The notes: generated from the letters alone by a model not told the origin. 64,000 nucleotides of DNA from Inediibacterium massiliense (GCF_001282725.1 NZ_LN876586.1:203856-267855); one strand, 5' to 3'; counted from the stretch's first letter, positions 17,829 through 28,900 are shown. Numbers and translations are program-made.

Positions 17829-19210
17829 ATATTTAAAAGTATTTTTCCAACATCATAAATATCTCCAGCGCCCATGGTAATAATGATATCATTAGGCTGT
17901 GCGTGCTCTTGAATATAAGAGGCAATTTTTTCAAAGTCATTTAAATATAAAACATCTTTATGATGATCTTTTATTTTTGTAACTAAATCTTTTGAATGAA
18001 TTGTTCCTGGGTCTTTTTCCCTTGCAGCATAGATATCGGAAATAATAATTTTGTCTGCGTCAAAAAAAGAATTAGAAAAATCATCTAAAAGTGCTCTTGT
18101 ACGAGTATAGGTATGAGGTTGAAAAACACACCAAATATGATGATGAGGAATATTGGATGCTGCTTTTAAAGTAGCTTTTACTTCTGTAGGATGATGAGCA
18201 TAATCATCTATTATTTTTATATTTTGTTTTAAAGTACCTAATAAATCAAATCTTCTATGAGTTCCTGTGAAAGATGTAAGATATTTTTTAATATCATCTA
18301 TATGAATTCCTAATGTATGAGTAGATGCAATAGCAGCTAATGCATTATACACATTATGGATTCCAGGGATAGAAAGCTTAAAACTATCTAAAAATTCATT
18401 TTGGTAAAAAGCATCAAAAGTAGGGTAGCCGTCTTCGTTAAATTGAATATTTTCTACTCTATAAGTACAATCAGGATTTGACCCATAAGTAATAATTTTA
18501 CAATCAGCTTTTGATAGAACCTGTTGAACATAGGGATCGTCATTAAATCCTATTAAGATTCCATCTTTAGGAATGAGTTTGGCAAACTTCTCAAAGGTTT
18601 GAATAATATCATCCATATCTTTAAAATAGTCTAAATGATCTTTATCAATATTTAAAATGATTCCGAAGTTTGGGAAGAAGTTTAAAAAGCTTCCTACATA
18701 TTCACAGGCTTCTGTGACAAAGTAATTTCTTTCTCCAATTTTCACATTTCCTCCAATAGCATCTAGTTCTCCTCCTACCATGATGGTAGGATGAAAATTA
18801 CTATATTCTAAAATAAGAGAAATCATGGAGGTGGTAGTAGTTTTTCCATGAGTACCAGAAACTGCAATACTTGTTTTAAATTTTTTCATTAAAAGACCGA
18901 GCATTTGAGATCTAGAAATGATTGGAATATTTAAATCTTTTGATTTTATAAGTTCAGGATTATCCTTTTTTACTGCAGCAGTATATACTACTAGATCACA
19001 ATGATTAATATTTTCCTCAGAATGACCAATGTAGATGGTAGCTCCTTTTTGAGATAGTTTTTCAGTCATATGAGAAGGCTTCATATCTGAACCAGATACT
19101 TTATAACCAAAAGTAAGTAGTGTTTCAGCGATGGCGCTCATGCTGATCCCACCAATTCCAATAAAGTGAATATGGTTTATATCATGTTTATCTAAATCAA
19201 AATCAATCAT
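17819..19210 (-). CDS. murC: UDP-N-acetylmuramate--L-alanine ligase
   Basis: A 463-residue cytoplasmic Mur ligase that adds L-alanine to UDP-MurNAc with ATP, the first peptide step of peptidoglycan synthesis. The N-terminal nucleotide-binding motif is HFIGIGGISMSAIAE, the ATP-binding P-loop is GTHGKTTT at 119-126, and the central EACEYVGSFLNF and C-terminal DDYAHHPTEVKATL motifs are family hallmarks. The ATG lies behind GAAGGAGAATTGAAAA. It is transcribed away from purR, the arrangement seen in several clostridia. Confidence 0.97.
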   Translation of the reverse strand: MIDFDLDKHDINHIHFIGIGGISMSAIAETLLTFGYKVSGSDMKPSHMTEKLSQKGATIYIGHSEENINHCDLVVYTAAVKKDNPELIKSKDLNIPIISRSQMLGLLMKKFKTSIAVSGTHGKTTTTSMISLILEYSNFHPTIMVGGELDAIGGNVKIGERNYFVTEACEYVGSFLNFFPNFGIILNIDKDHLDYFKDMDDIIQTFEKFAKLIPKDGILIGFNDDPYVQQVLSKADCKIITYGSNPDCTYRVENIQFNEDGYPTFDAFYQNEFLDSFKLSIPGIHNVYNALAAIASTHTLGIHIDDIKKYLTSFTGTHRRFDLLGTLKQNIKIIDDYAHHPTEVKATLKAASNIPHHHIWCVFQPHTYTRTRALLDDFSNSFFDADKIIISDIYAAREKDPGTIHSKDLVTKIKDHHKDVLYLNDFEKIASYIQEHAQPNDIIITMGAGDIYDVGKILLNIKG

Positions 19211-19363
19211 TTTTCAATTCTCCTTCACTAATACATTTTTTTATAGTATTACCATATTCATGTAATCCTATATATATTTCTTTTAAAAAGAAAATTCATG
19301 TAAAAATCTAGTCAAATTATATCACAAAATACTTTTAATGAAAAAGAAAAGAGAAATTAACCG

Positions 19364-19418
19364 TTGAATAATTTTTTAAAACCGAATAAAATGATATAGA
19401 AAAAATAAAAACATTCGG
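19364..19418 (+). promoter_or_regulatory. purR promoter with overlapping PurBox-like inverted repeat
   Basis: TTGAAT (19364-19369), a 17-nt spacer and TAAAAT (19387-19392) form a good sigma-A promoter. AAAACCGAATAAA (from 19378) matches the Bacillus PurBox core CCGAA and overlaps the -10. The inverted partner ATTCGG lies at 19413-19418, just before the ribosome-binding site. The gap between CGAA and TTCG is 27 nt, longer than the 16-17 nt typical of Bacillus. Autorepression by PurR is inferred. Confidence 0.55.
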
Positions 19419-19435
19419 AATGGAGAATCAAAGAA

Positions 19436-20251
19436 ATGAAAATTAAAAGAAATGGACGTATAGGGGCATTGATAAAAATTCTTTGCGAAAATCCTAATAA
19501 AATATTTACTTTAAGTTATTTCACAAATAAATTCAATGCAGCAAAATCCAGTATCAGTGAAGACATTGTGGTGGCAAAAAAAATAATGGAGGATTTAGAG
19601 TTAGGAAAAATAGAAACCATAGCAGGAGCAGCAGGAGGAGTAAAATATATTCCGTTTATTGGTAAAAGTGAAAGCAAAGAAATATTAGAAAGTGTATGTA
19701 ATAAACTTTCTGAGTCTCAACGTATTATTCCTGGAGCTTTTTTATATATGGCAGATATTATATACAATCCTTCTATTGTCCGTAAGCTTGGACAAATTCT
19801 TGCTACTCAGTTTATAGGAGAGGATATAGATTACGTAGTGACAGTTGAAACAAAAGGTATTCCTATTGCTTTAATGACTGCCAATGCTTTAAATGTTCCT
19901 CTTATTATTTTAAGAAGGGATAGCAAAGTAACAGAAGGTTCTACAGTAAGTATTAATTATTTATCAGGTTCTACAGGAAAAATTCAAACCATGTCTATCT
20001 CTAAAAGAGCTATTAAAAATGGTGCAAATGTAATCATTATTGATGACTTTATGAAGGCTGGAGGAACAGCCAAGGGTATGATGGATATGATGAGAGAATT
20101 TGAAGCAAATGTTGTGGGCATTGGAGTGATGATCGCAACAAAGGAACCAGAAAATAAAGTGGTAAAAGACTATATTCCTTTATTAGTGTTAGAAAAAGTA
20201 GATGAACTTAATGAAAAAGTATATATTCATCCAAATGAGGACTTAATATAA
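19436..20251 (+). CDS. purR: Pur operon repressor PurR
   Basis: A 271-residue regulator that senses PRPP and represses purine genes. The N-terminal winged helix (about 5-75: RIGALIKILCENPNKIFTL, then AAKSSISEDIVV) precedes a phosphoribosyltransferase-like domain with ETKGIPIALMTANALNVP and the PRPP loop IIIDDFMKAGGTAKGM. Length and organisation match Bacillus PurR. The gene is first in the conserved block purR-spoVG-glmU-prs; the usual yabJ (RidA) between purR and spoVG is absent. Confidence 0.95.
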   Translation: MKIKRNGRIGALIKILCENPNKIFTLSYFTNKFNAAKSSISEDIVVAKKIMEDLELGKIETIAGAAGGVKYIPFIGKSESKEILESVCNKLSESQRIIPGAFLYMADIIYNPSIVRKLGQILATQFIGEDIDYVVTVETKGIPIALMTANALNVPLIILRRDSKVTEGSTVSINYLSGSTGKIQTMSISKRAIKNGANVIIIDDFMKAGGTAKGMMDMMREFEANVVGIGVMIATKEPENKVVKDYIPLLVLEKVDELNEKVYIHPNEDLI

Positions 20252-20349
20252 AAATTCTAAATTTTTACAAAATACAAGAAGGATATTTAAAAAAATTGAA
20301 GAATATGTAACTAAGCTTAGAAGTTAAGACTGGGAAGGTGGTGAAAATT

Positions 20350-20619
20350 ATGGAGGTTACTGATGTTCGCATGCGTAAAATCAGTGATGAAGGAAAGATG
20401 AAAGCTATTGTGTCAGTAACTTTTGATAATGCATTTGTAGTTCATGATATTAAAATCATCGAAGGACAAAATGGATTATTCATAGCGATGCCTAGTAGAA
20501 AAATAGGAGAAGGAGATTTTAGAGATATTGCCCATCCTATTAATTCAGAGACAAGAGAGAAACTTCAACAAAAAATATTTGAAGAATATGAAAAAGTAAA
20601 AAATGAACAGGAAGTATAA
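20350..20619 (+). CDS. spoVG: Septation/sporulation regulator SpoVG
   Basis: An 89-residue RNA- or DNA-binding regulator, beginning [11 protein letters not shown] as in most SpoVG proteins, with the conserved [20 protein letters not shown] and the closing [15 protein letters not shown]. The frame opens four codons earlier at a GTG that is part of the ribosome-binding site (GGGAAGGTGGTG), so the ATG at 20350 is chosen. It acts in asymmetric septation and developmental gene control in Bacillus and Listeria. It follows purR by 98 nt. Confidence 0.95.
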   Translation: MEVTDVRMRKISDEGKMKAIVSVTFDNAFVVHDIKIIEGQNGLFIAMPSRKIGEGDFRDIAHPINSETREKLQQKIFEEYEKVKNEQEV

Positions 20620-20647
20620 AAATAAATTTTATGATCTTCCTAAAAAT

Positions 20648-20695
20648 GCCTCCTCTGGGAAAAAAATATTTTCTGAGTAAGGAGGTTTATTTTTG
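20648..20695 (+). terminator. Possible weak terminator after spoVG
   Basis: CCTCCT (near 20649) can pair with AGGAGG (near 20680), followed by TTTATTTTT. The loop is long and A/T-rich, so termination may be inefficient. Confidence 0.35.
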
Positions 20696-20753
20696 GAGAC
20701 TTTTAGTATAATAAAAAAAGTGATATACTAAAGAACGAATGAAAAAGAAAGAA

Positions 20754-20801
20754 GTAAATGTATAAAAAGAGCGAACATTTACGAAAAAAATAAATTTTTC
20801 G
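20754..20801 (+). promoter_or_regulatory. Inverted repeat and PurBox-like sequence upstream of glmU-prs
   Basis: GTAAATGT (20754-20761) and ACATTTAC (20775-20782) form an 8-bp inverted repeat. Overlapping it, AAGAGCGAACATT (20767-20779) agrees with the Bacillus PurBox consensus at 11 of 13 positions by eye, and an inverted TTCG lies at 20798-20801. Spacing is not standard. PurR control of a glmU-prs operon would make sense because Prs makes PRPP, but this is conjecture. Confidence 0.3.
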
Positions 20802-20844
20802 ATCAACACATGGCGAAAATAATGTATAATAGGGAGTGGTATGG

Positions 20845-22212
20845 ATGGATCATATAACGGCTGTTATATTAGCTGCAGGGGCAGGAACAAGAATGAAATC
20901 TAAATTGCCTAAGGTATTGCATCCTGTTTGTGGCAAACCAATGATTGAACATGTCATAGATGTGACAAAAAAACATACCCAAAAGACTATTGTAGTCATT
21001 GGACATGAAGGAAATCAAGTAAAAAAATCTATAGAAAATAGAGAAGTATACTTTTCTTGGCAGAAAGAACAATTAGGAACAGGACATGCTGTCATGCAGG
21101 CAGAAGGTTTCATAGATAATGCAGGAGATGTTCTTGTATTATGTGGAGATACTCCTCTTATTAGTGAAGAAACCATAAAAAATTTAATAGATTTTCATCA
21201 AAAAAATCATTTTCAAGGAACCATACTAACAGCTGAATTTGAAAATCCAAAAGGTTACGGAAGAATTATTAGAGATCAAAATGAAAATGTACTAAAAATT
21301 GTAGAACAAAAAGATGCAACAGAAGAAGAACAAAAAGTAAAAGAAGTCAATTCTGGAATGTATTGTTTTGATGCCAATTTATTAAAAAAAGCTTTAAAGC
21401 TCATTACCAATCAAAATGAACAAAAGGAGTACTATATTACAGATGTAATTGAAATACTTAAAAAAGAAGGACATAAGGTAGGAGCTTATAGGGTAGAAGA
21501 CAAAATGGATATTATGGGTGTTAATTCAAGAGTTCAACTTTCAGAAGCTGAAAGAGTCATGAAAGAAAGAATTTTGATCAAGCATATGGAAGAGGGAGTA
21601 ACCATTATTGACCCGAACCATACATATATTGAGAAAAATGTAAAAATTGGAAGAGATACAGTAATCTATCCAGGAGTGATATTAAAAGGAAAGACTGAGA
21701 TAGGTGAAGATTGTATCATAGGTTATAATAGCCGAATTGAAAATTCTACGATTCATACAGGAGTACAAATTCAGAGCTCTACAATTATAGATAGTTTTGT
21801 AGATGAATATTGTACCATAGGGCCATATGCTTATTTAAGACCAAAAAGTAAGTTAGGCAAAAAAGTAAAAATAGGAGATTTTGTAGAAGTAAAAAATTCT
21901 ACAATTTCAGATGGTTCTAAGGCATCACATCTTGCGTACATAGGAGATGCAGAAGTTGGAAAAAATGTAAATATAGGCTGTGGAGTAGTTTTTGTAAACT
22001 ATGATGGAAAAAATAAATACAAAACCATTGTAGAAGACAATGCATTTATAGGAAGCAATACCAACTTAGTAGCTCCTGTAGTAGTGAGAGAAAAAGGATA
22101 TATTGCAACAGGCTCTACCATTACAAAAGAAGTTCCAGAGGGAGCATTATCTGTAGCAAGAGAAAGGCAAAAAAATATACTAGGCTGGGTGGAGAGAAAA
22201 GGGTTACTCTAA
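20845..22212 (+). CDS. glmU: Bifunctional UDP-N-acetylglucosamine pyrophosphorylase / glucosamine-1-phosphate N-acetyltransferase
   Basis: A 455-residue trimeric enzyme that makes UDP-GlcNAc for peptidoglycan. The N-terminal uridyltransferase has LAAGAGTRMKSKLPKVLHPV; the C-terminal half is a left-handed beta helix of hexapeptide repeats (from about 250) with the acetyltransferase motif YIGDAEVGKNVNIGCG and NYDGKNKYKT. A GTG at 20836 lies inside the ribosome-binding site AGGGAG, so ATG 20845 is taken as start. prs follows 26 nt later in the conserved glmU-prs pair. Confidence 0.97.
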   Translation: MDHITAVILAAGAGTRMKSKLPKVLHPVCGKPMIEHVIDVTKKHTQKTIVVIGHEGNQVKKSIENREVYFSWQKEQLGTGHAVMQAEGFIDNAGDVLVLCGDTPLISEETIKNLIDFHQKNHFQGTILTAEFENPKGYGRIIRDQNENVLKIVEQKDATEEEQKVKEVNSGMYCFDANLLKKALKLITNQNEQKEYYITDVIEILKKEGHKVGAYRVEDKMDIMGVNSRVQLSEAERVMKERILIKHMEEGVTIIDPNHTYIEKNVKIGRDTVIYPGVILKGKTEIGEDCIIGYNSRIENSTIHTGVQIQSSTIIDSFVDEYCTIGPYAYLRPKSKLGKKVKIGDFVEVKNSTISDGSKASHLAYIGDAEVGKNVNIGCGVVFVNYDGKNKYKTIVEDNAFIGSNTNLVAPVVVREKGYIATGSTITKEVPEGALSVARERQKNILGWVERKGLL

Positions 22213-22238
22213 AAAGATGAATATAGGGAGGATTACAA

Positions 22239-23186
22239 ATGAACATCAATGGACAAGAAATTAAAGTTTTTGCTGGTAATGCTAGCAAGGACCTAGCCCT
22301 TAAAATTTGTGAATGTTTAAATACAAAACTTGGGGATGCAGAAGTCGGTACATTTAGTGATGGAGAGATTACAGTAAACATCAATCAAACTGTAAGAGGG
22401 GCAGATGTATTTGTAGTACAATCTACTTGTGCACCTGGAAATAAAAACTTAATGGAGCTTTTGATTATGATTGATGCACTTAAGAGAGCTTCAGCAGGTA
22501 GAATTACAGCAGTAATCCCTTATTATGGATATGCAAGACAAGATAGAAAAGCAAAAGCAAGAGATCCAATTACAGCAAAGCTTGTAGCAGATATTTTGAC
22601 TACTGCAGGAGCAGATAGAGTCTTAACAATGGATTTACATGCAGCTCAAATCCAAGGATATTTTAATATCCCTGTAGATCATCTTTTAGGAGTTCCTATT
22701 TTAGCAAAATATTTCAAACAATTAGAGCTAAAGGATTTGGTGATTGTTTCTCCAGATCTTGGAAGTGTTACAAGAGCAAGAAACTTCGCAAATATATTAG
22801 ATGCAAATATTGCTATTATTGATAAAAGAAGACCAAAGGCAAATGTTTCAGAGGTTATGAATATTATTGGAGATATTAAAGATAAAAATGTAATTTTAGT
22901 AGATGATATGATTGATACAGCAGGAACGATTACACAAGGAGCAAAAGCACTAAAAGATTTTGGAGCAAAGGAAGTATATGCATGTTGTACCCATCCAGTT
23001 TTATCAGGACCAGCTATGGAGCGTATTAAAGATTCTGTCATCAAAGAGCTCGTAATATTAGATACTATTCCATTACCTGAAGAAAAGAAATTAGAAAATA
23101 TCCATACTTTATCAGTAGCACCAATTTTTGCAGAAGCCATCAGAAGAATATATGAAAATGTATCTGTAAGCAGATTATTTGATTAA
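22239..23186 (+). CDS. prs: Ribose-phosphate pyrophosphokinase
   Basis: A 315-residue cytoplasmic enzyme that makes PRPP from ribose-5-phosphate and ATP for nucleotide, His and Trp synthesis. Characteristic segments are [13 protein letters not shown], the pyrophosphate region [22 protein letters not shown] (in two stretches), [11 protein letters not shown] and the PRPP loop [11 protein letters not shown]. Length is standard. The ATG lies behind AGGGAGGATTACAA. It is co-transcribed with glmU, and a terminator follows. Confidence 0.98.
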   Translation: MNINGQEIKVFAGNASKDLALKICECLNTKLGDAEVGTFSDGEITVNINQTVRGADVFVVQSTCAPGNKNLMELLIMIDALKRASAGRITAVIPYYGYARQDRKAKARDPITAKLVADILTTAGADRVLTMDLHAAQIQGYFNIPVDHLLGVPILAKYFKQLELKDLVIVSPDLGSVTRARNFANILDANIAIIDKRRPKANVSEVMNIIGDIKDKNVILVDDMIDTAGTITQGAKALKDFGAKEVYACCTHPVLSGPAMERIKDSVIKELVILDTIPLPEEKKLENIHTLSVAPIFAEAIRRIYENVSVSRLFD

Positions 23187-23214
23187 AAAAGTGGAGTTAA
23201 ATCCACTTTTTTAC
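23185..23214 (+). terminator. Terminator of glmU-prs
   Basis: AAAAAAGTGGA/TCCACTTTTTT, an 11-bp stem starting at the prs stop codon. Confidence 0.88.
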
Positions 23215-23258
23215 ATAGAATGAAAAAATATTTTATAAGCTGTGGGGAGGAATAGAGT

Positions 23259-25253
23259 ATGAAACAAAGTCTTCAAAGAAAGCTTATGATTGCATTTGTT
23301 TTTTTGATTGTAATATCTATGATTGCTGTAAGTATAAGTTCTTTCACATCTTCTGCGAAAATTATGAAGAATGAATTGAAAATAAGTACAGCATCTACCA
23401 TTCATGAAGTAGAGAATATGATCGACACATACTTAAGAAATATAGAGGAAAACATTTTCATGTTTTCCATTCATCAAGATGTATCTTCTGTACTAACTGG
23501 AGAGATGGCGGTACAAAGGACAGTACAATCTTTCACAGAGTATGGTAAAACTCACCCAGATGTATTAAGTATTTACATGGGTACAGCAGACAAAAGATTA
23601 ATAGCTTATCCAATAGAAACAGATATGCCCGAGGGGTGGGATCCTACTACAAGACCGTGGTATCAAAAGGCTGTAGAGACAGGAAAAGTGATTTGGGAAG
23701 ATCCATATAAGGATGATGATACAGGAAAAATAGTAGTTACAGCTGCCAAAGCTGTTTATGATCAAAACAATCAATTGGTTGGAGTAGTAGCAATAGATAT
23801 TACACTAGATAAATTATCAAGCGTTATAGAAAACATTAAAGTAGGACAAAAGGGATATGCATTTTTAGTAGATAATAAAGGAAATATTTTAGCCCATAAA
23901 GACCGAAATCTTTTAGAAAAATCTATTCCAGTAAAAAAATTAGCAGAGGAAGTTTCCAAAGGAGGAAGCAATACTGTAGATTATGATCAAAAAGAAAATG
24001 GAAAGATTCAAAAGAAATTTGCTACTTTTATTACTTTAAATAGAATGGGCTGGAAACTTGTAGGAAACATGTATGAAGATGAAATTTATAGTAATTATAA
24101 AATACTTCTCTTCTCTATTCTAAAAATTAGTTTGATTACATTTATTATAGGGATTTTCATAGCTATGATGGTTTCAAAAGGAATTACCAAATCACTAAAA
24201 GCATTATCTATGGATATGGAAAAGATAAAAGAAGGAGATTTATCTGTTGTCTGTCTTGTGGATTCAAAAGATGAGATAGGAAAGCTTTCTGAAAACTTTA
24301 ATTTGATGATTAAAGGATTAAAGGAATTGGTAGGACAAGTGACTCATGTGAGTAATAGTGTAAAAGAGTCAGCAGTGACTTTAGCTCATACTTCTGAAGA
24401 AACAAGTCATTCTACAGAACAAGTGGCAAGAGCAGTCGATGGAATCGCTCAGGGAAGTTCTGAGCAAGCTATAGAAACAGAAAAAGGAGTGTATAAAGTT
24501 TCACAGATTGCAAATAAACTAAAAACACTTACAGGGTATACTGGAGAAATGCTTAAAGAATCTGAGATTGTGAAAAAAGCAAATACAGATGGAATTCAAA
24601 CCGTAAACCTCTTAAAAGAAAAAACTCAGATAAATTATGAAGTTACAGTAAGGATTGTAAACGCTGTTGAGAAATTAAGTATGGAATCTCAAAATATAGG
24701 TACTATATTAGAAACTATTAACAATATTGCACAGCAAACAAACTTATTGGCATTAAATGCAGCCATTGAAGCAGCAAGAGCAGGAGATGCAGGTAAAGGA
24801 TTTGCTGTGGTGGCAGAAGAAATTAGAAAGCTAGCAGAAGAATCATCAAAATCTACACAAGAGATCAAAGATATGATCCAAAATATCCAAAATTATACTC
24901 ATTCTACTGTTACCTTAATTGAAGAAGTCAAACAAGGAAACAAACATGAGGTAGATGCAGTAAAAGAGGTAAATAAATCTTTTGAAGAAATTGTGGGAGC
25001 CATTGAGAAGATTCAAGAAAGAATAGAAAATATAAGTGGATATGCAGTAGAAATGAATGAAGATGGTCAAAATATTGTATCTTCTATAGAGGCTATATCT
25101 AGTGTGTCTGAAGAAATGGCAGCTTCTTCCCAAGAAGTAAGTGCATCCATGCAACAAAATTCGTCTACTATGGATGAAGTTTCTTCTGTAGCAGATCATT
25201 TAAAGAGATTGAGTGAGGATTTAGAACAAGCATTAAATCGATTTAAAATATGA
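23259..25253 (+). CDS. Methyl-accepting chemotaxis protein with dCache sensor
   Basis: A 664-residue transmembrane chemoreceptor. The first helix (about 8-30) is followed by an extracytoplasmic dCache domain (about 35-275) with the [12 protein letters not shown] and [13 protein letters not shown] motifs. A second helix (about 281-303), a HAMP domain and the signalling domain follow, with the hairpin tip [26 protein letters not shown] in two stretches and [14 protein letters not shown]. dCache sensors of this kind often bind amino acids or carboxylates; the ligand here is unknown. The gene sits between prs and pth, a position occupied by ctc in Bacillus, and has no chemotaxis neighbours. Confidence 0.93.
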   Translation: MKQSLQRKLMIAFVFLIVISMIAVSISSFTSSAKIMKNELKISTASTIHEVENMIDTYLRNIEENIFMFSIHQDVSSVLTGEMAVQRTVQSFTEYGKTHPDVLSIYMGTADKRLIAYPIETDMPEGWDPTTRPWYQKAVETGKVIWEDPYKDDDTGKIVVTAAKAVYDQNNQLVGVVAIDITLDKLSSVIENIKVGQKGYAFLVDNKGNILAHKDRNLLEKSIPVKKLAEEVSKGGSNTVDYDQKENGKIQKKFATFITLNRMGWKLVGNMYEDEIYSNYKILLFSILKISLITFIIGIFIAMMVSKGITKSLKALSMDMEKIKEGDLSVVCLVDSKDEIGKLSENFNLMIKGLKELVGQVTHVSNSVKESAVTLAHTSEETSHSTEQVARAVDGIAQGSSEQAIETEKGVYKVSQIANKLKTLTGYTGEMLKESEIVKKANTDGIQTVNLLKEKTQINYEVTVRIVNAVEKLSMESQNIGTILETINNIAQQTNLLALNAAIEAARAGDAGKGFAVVAEEIRKLAEESSKSTQEIKDMIQNIQNYTHSTVTLIEEVKQGNKHEVDAVKEVNKSFEEIVGAIEKIQERIENISGYAVEMNEDGQNIVSSIEAISSVSEEMAASSQEVSASMQQNSSTMDEVSSVADHLKRLSEDLEQALNRFKI

Positions 25254-25295
25254 TATAATATGTAAGAGTGTATATAGATAGAAAGGATGCAGAAT

Positions 25296-25853
25296 ATGAT
25301 TGTCATTGTAGGACTAGGGAACCCAGGGAAGCAATATGAAAAAACTAGGCATAATGTAGGCTTTGATACAATAGATTATTTAGCAAGTGAGCATAATATT
25401 TTTATGAATAAAGTAAAATACAAGGCAATTGTTGGCGAAGGAAATATTTATGGTCAGAAGGTAATGCTTGTAAAGCCTCAAACTTATATGAATCTTAGTG
25501 GAAGAAGTATTATGGAGATCGTAAATTTTTATAAACTAAATGTAAAAGATCTTATTGTCATTTATGATGATATTGATACAGAGATAGGAAAGCTAAGAAT
25601 TAGACAAAAAGGCAGTGCAGGAACTCACAATGGAATGAAGTCTATTATCTATGAAATTCAATCAGATCAATTTCCTAGGGTGAGAATAGGAATAGGAAAA
25701 CCAACTTATGGAGATCTAGCAGATTTTGTATTAGGTAAATTTTCAAAAGAAGAAAGAGTTTATATTGATGAAACCATTCAAAGGGCATCCCAAGGGGTAG
25801 AGGCTTTTATCAAAGAAGGAATAGATATAGCTATGAATAGATATAATGGATAA
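25296..25853 (+). CDS. pth: Peptidyl-tRNA hydrolase
   Basis: A 185-residue esterase that releases peptides from prematurely dissociated peptidyl-tRNA. Family motifs: VGLGNPGKQYEKTRHNVGF (catalytic His in RHNVGF), KPQTYMNLSGRS, VIYDDIDTEIGKLRIR, and GSAGTHNGMKSI. AAGGA at 25283-25287 overlaps an upstream in-frame ATG, so the ATG at 25296 is the better start. mfd follows, as in Bacillus, with a long hairpin between them. Confidence 0.96.
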   Translation: MIVIVGLGNPGKQYEKTRHNVGFDTIDYLASEHNIFMNKVKYKAIVGEGNIYGQKVMLVKPQTYMNLSGRSIMEIVNFYKLNVKDLIVIYDDIDTEIGKLRIRQKGSAGTHNGMKSIIYEIQSDQFPRVRIGIGKPTYGDLADFVLGKFSKEERVYIDETIQRASQGVEAFIKEGIDIAMNRYNG

Positions 25854-25863
25854 TAGAAACTTT

Positions 25864-25897
25864 CACTTAGCCCAGATAAATATCTGGGCTTAAAGTG
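25864..25897. repeat. Long hairpin between pth and mfd without a T-tract
   Basis: AGCCCAGATA (25869-25878) pairs with TATCTGGGCT (25881-25890), extended by CACTT/AAGTG outside. With no following U-run it is a poor terminator. It may be an RNA-processing or stability element in a pth-mfd transcript. Confidence 0.6.
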
Positions 25898-25925
25898 CTT
25901 TGAAAATTAGAAGGATGTGAGGAGT

Positions 25926-28900
25926 TTGCAGACAAATATTTTTTTACAGACCATAAAAAATTTAAGAGAGTATAAAGAACTTGAGTATGGGATAGAGAAA
26001 GGTACGTATCCTATTCTTGTAAATGGCCTTATGGATGCCCAAACTGCTCATATGATATTTGCACTGAGCAAGAATTATAAAAAGCAATCTTTGATTATTA
26101 CTTCTAATGAATATGAAGGGAAAAAGCTTTATGAAAATTTAAAATTTTTTAGGGACGAGGTATATTTTTATCCAGCAAAAGAACTTATTTTCTATCATTA
26201 TGAAGCTCATAGTCATCAAAGACTTGAGGAAAGATTAAACGGAATGATTCAAATTCTTCAAAACCCAAATTGTATTGTAGTGGCTCCTATTGAGAGTATT
26301 CTTTATCCTATTATGCCAAAAGATGAATTTGAGAAAAAATCTATTAAGCTTATATACGGACAAGTGATTGAACTTACAAAGGTAATAAGGGATTTTATAG
26401 ATCTAGGATATGAAAGAGTAGATATGGTAGAGGCAAAAGGACAATTTAGTGTAAGAGGAGGAATTATAGATTTTTTTCCTATTACCAATGAAAATCCTTA
26501 TCGAATTGAGTTATTTGATGATGAGATTGATTCTATAAGAGCTTTTGATATTTATTCTCAGCTTTCTATACAAAATGAAAAAGAAGTCTGTATTCCACCT
26601 GCTCAAGAAGTGTTATTTAGTCAAGAAGTAAAAAAAGATTCTATAGAAAAGGTACAACAAGAGTTGAAAGAACAACTCAAAAAATTAAAAAAGGAAGAAA
26701 AAAATAAATTAGAGGAAAAGATCAATAGTTTTTTAGAAGGGTTACAAATAGAAGATCATCCTCAAGGGTTTGAAAATTATTTAAATTACTATTATAAAAA
26801 ACTGGATTTTTTAACAGATTATATAAAAGACGAAGCATTTATTTTCATAGATGATCCTTCTAGAATGAAAGAAAGGGCAGTGACTGCCTATAAAGAATTT
26901 ACAGATTCTTTTAAGGAGCTTTTACAAAGAGGGGCAGTTCTTCCCATGCAGGTAAATATGATGAGTAGGTATGAGGATTTTGTATTTTCATTAAAAGAAA
27001 GAAATGTATTTCTTCTTAGTCGTTTGCCTCAAAATATATCTGATTTTTCACCTGGAAAAATTGTAGGATTTTCTGCAAAAACCCCGTCTGCTTTTCATGG
27101 CAAAATGAATTTATTTGCTCAAGAATTAAAAGATTTAAAATATAAGGGTTATAAAACCATATTACTTTGTGGAACAAAAGAAAGAGGAAATAGACTAGAG
27201 AGAGAACTTAAGGAACAAGGAATAGAATGTACCTATTTAGATGATTTGAATCACTCTATTGAGTCAGGACAGACATTCATTTTACAAGGAAATTTAGGAA
27301 AAGGATTTGAATATGTTTCAAACAAATTTTTGGTGATTACAGAAGATGAAATATTTGGTAATCCAAAGAGAAAAAGAAGTTCTAAAAAAAGAAAAGATGG
27401 ACGTCCTATCAAATCTTTTATGGATTTAAATATAGGAGATTATGTAGTTCATGAAAATCATGGGATAGGCAAATATGTAGGTGTAGAACAATTAAAAGTA
27501 GAAGGTGCAAAAAAGGATTATTTAAAGTTAAAATATTCTGGAGAAGATCTTTTATATGTTCCTATTGAGCAAATGGACTTGGTTCAGAAATATATTGGAG
27601 CAGATGGGACAGGTCCAAAGCTTAATAAATTAGGAGGAGTGGAGTGGAAAAAGACTAAGGCAAAGGCAAAAGGTGCTATTGTAGATATGGCAAAGGATCT
27701 TTTGAAGTTAAGTGCCCTTCGTCAATCATCAAAAGGGTATACTTTTTCAGAAGATACACCTTGGCAAAGGCAGTTTGAAGATAGCTTTCCTTATGAAGAA
27801 ACTCCAGATCAACTTCGTTGTGCTGATGAAATAAAAAAGGATATGGAAAAAGCTATCCCAATGGATAGACTTTTATGTGGAGATGTAGGGTATGGAAAAA
27901 CAGAAGTCGCTATAAGAGCAGCTTTTAAATGTGTTATGGATGGAAAACAAGTGGCAGTATTAGTACCTACTACTATACTAGCTCAACAGCACTACAATAC
28001 GTTTTTAGATAGATTTAAAAACTTTCCTGTAGAGATTGAAATGCTTAGTAGGTTTAAAACAGGAAAAGAACAAGGTCATATTATGGAAAAAGCAAAGATA
28101 GGATCTGTAGATATTTTAATAGGAACCCATAGACTCCTTTCAAAAGATATTGTATTTAAAGATTTAGGGCTTTTGATTATTGATGAGGAACAAAGATTTG
28201 GGGTCCAACATAAAGAGGCTTTAAAGCATCTTAGAAAAAATGTAGATGTACTTACCCTAACAGCTACCCCAATTCCTAGGACTCTACATATGTCTTTAAT
28301 TGGACTTAGGGATATGAGTGTCATAGAAGACCCTCCTGAGGAGAGATATCCTGTTCAAACTTATGTGTTAGAATATAATGATGAAGTAGTAAAGGATGCA
28401 ATTCTTAGGGAAATGGGAAGGGGAGGACAAGTTTATTTTGTGTTCAATCGAGTCATAGGAATACAACAAATGGCTTCAAGAATACAAAAGCTGATTCCAG
28501 AGGTAAGAATTGCTGTAGGTCATGGACAAATGAGTGAAAGACAGCTTGAGAATATTATGCTAGCTTTTATGGATGGAGAATATGATGTATTACTTTGTAC
28601 TACTATTATTGAAACGGGATTAGATATATCTAATGTAAATACTATTATTATTTATGATGCAGATAAAATGGGACTGTCACAACTCTATCAGTTAAGAGGT
28701 CGAGTAGGAAGATCCAATCGATTGGCGTATGCTTATCTTACTTATCAAAAGGACAAGATTTTGACGGAAGTAGCTGAAAAGAGGTTAAGAGCTATTAAAG
28801 AATTTACAGAGTTTGGTTCAGGTTTTAAGATCGCTATGAGAGATTTAGAAATAAGAGGGGCAGGAAATCTTTTGGGAGGAGAACAACATGGGCATATGGA

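Noticed and set aside
20825-20830. TATAAT just before glmU as a -10 element
   Set aside because: Transcription would start inside or after the ribosome-binding site, and no -35 is present at proper spacing.
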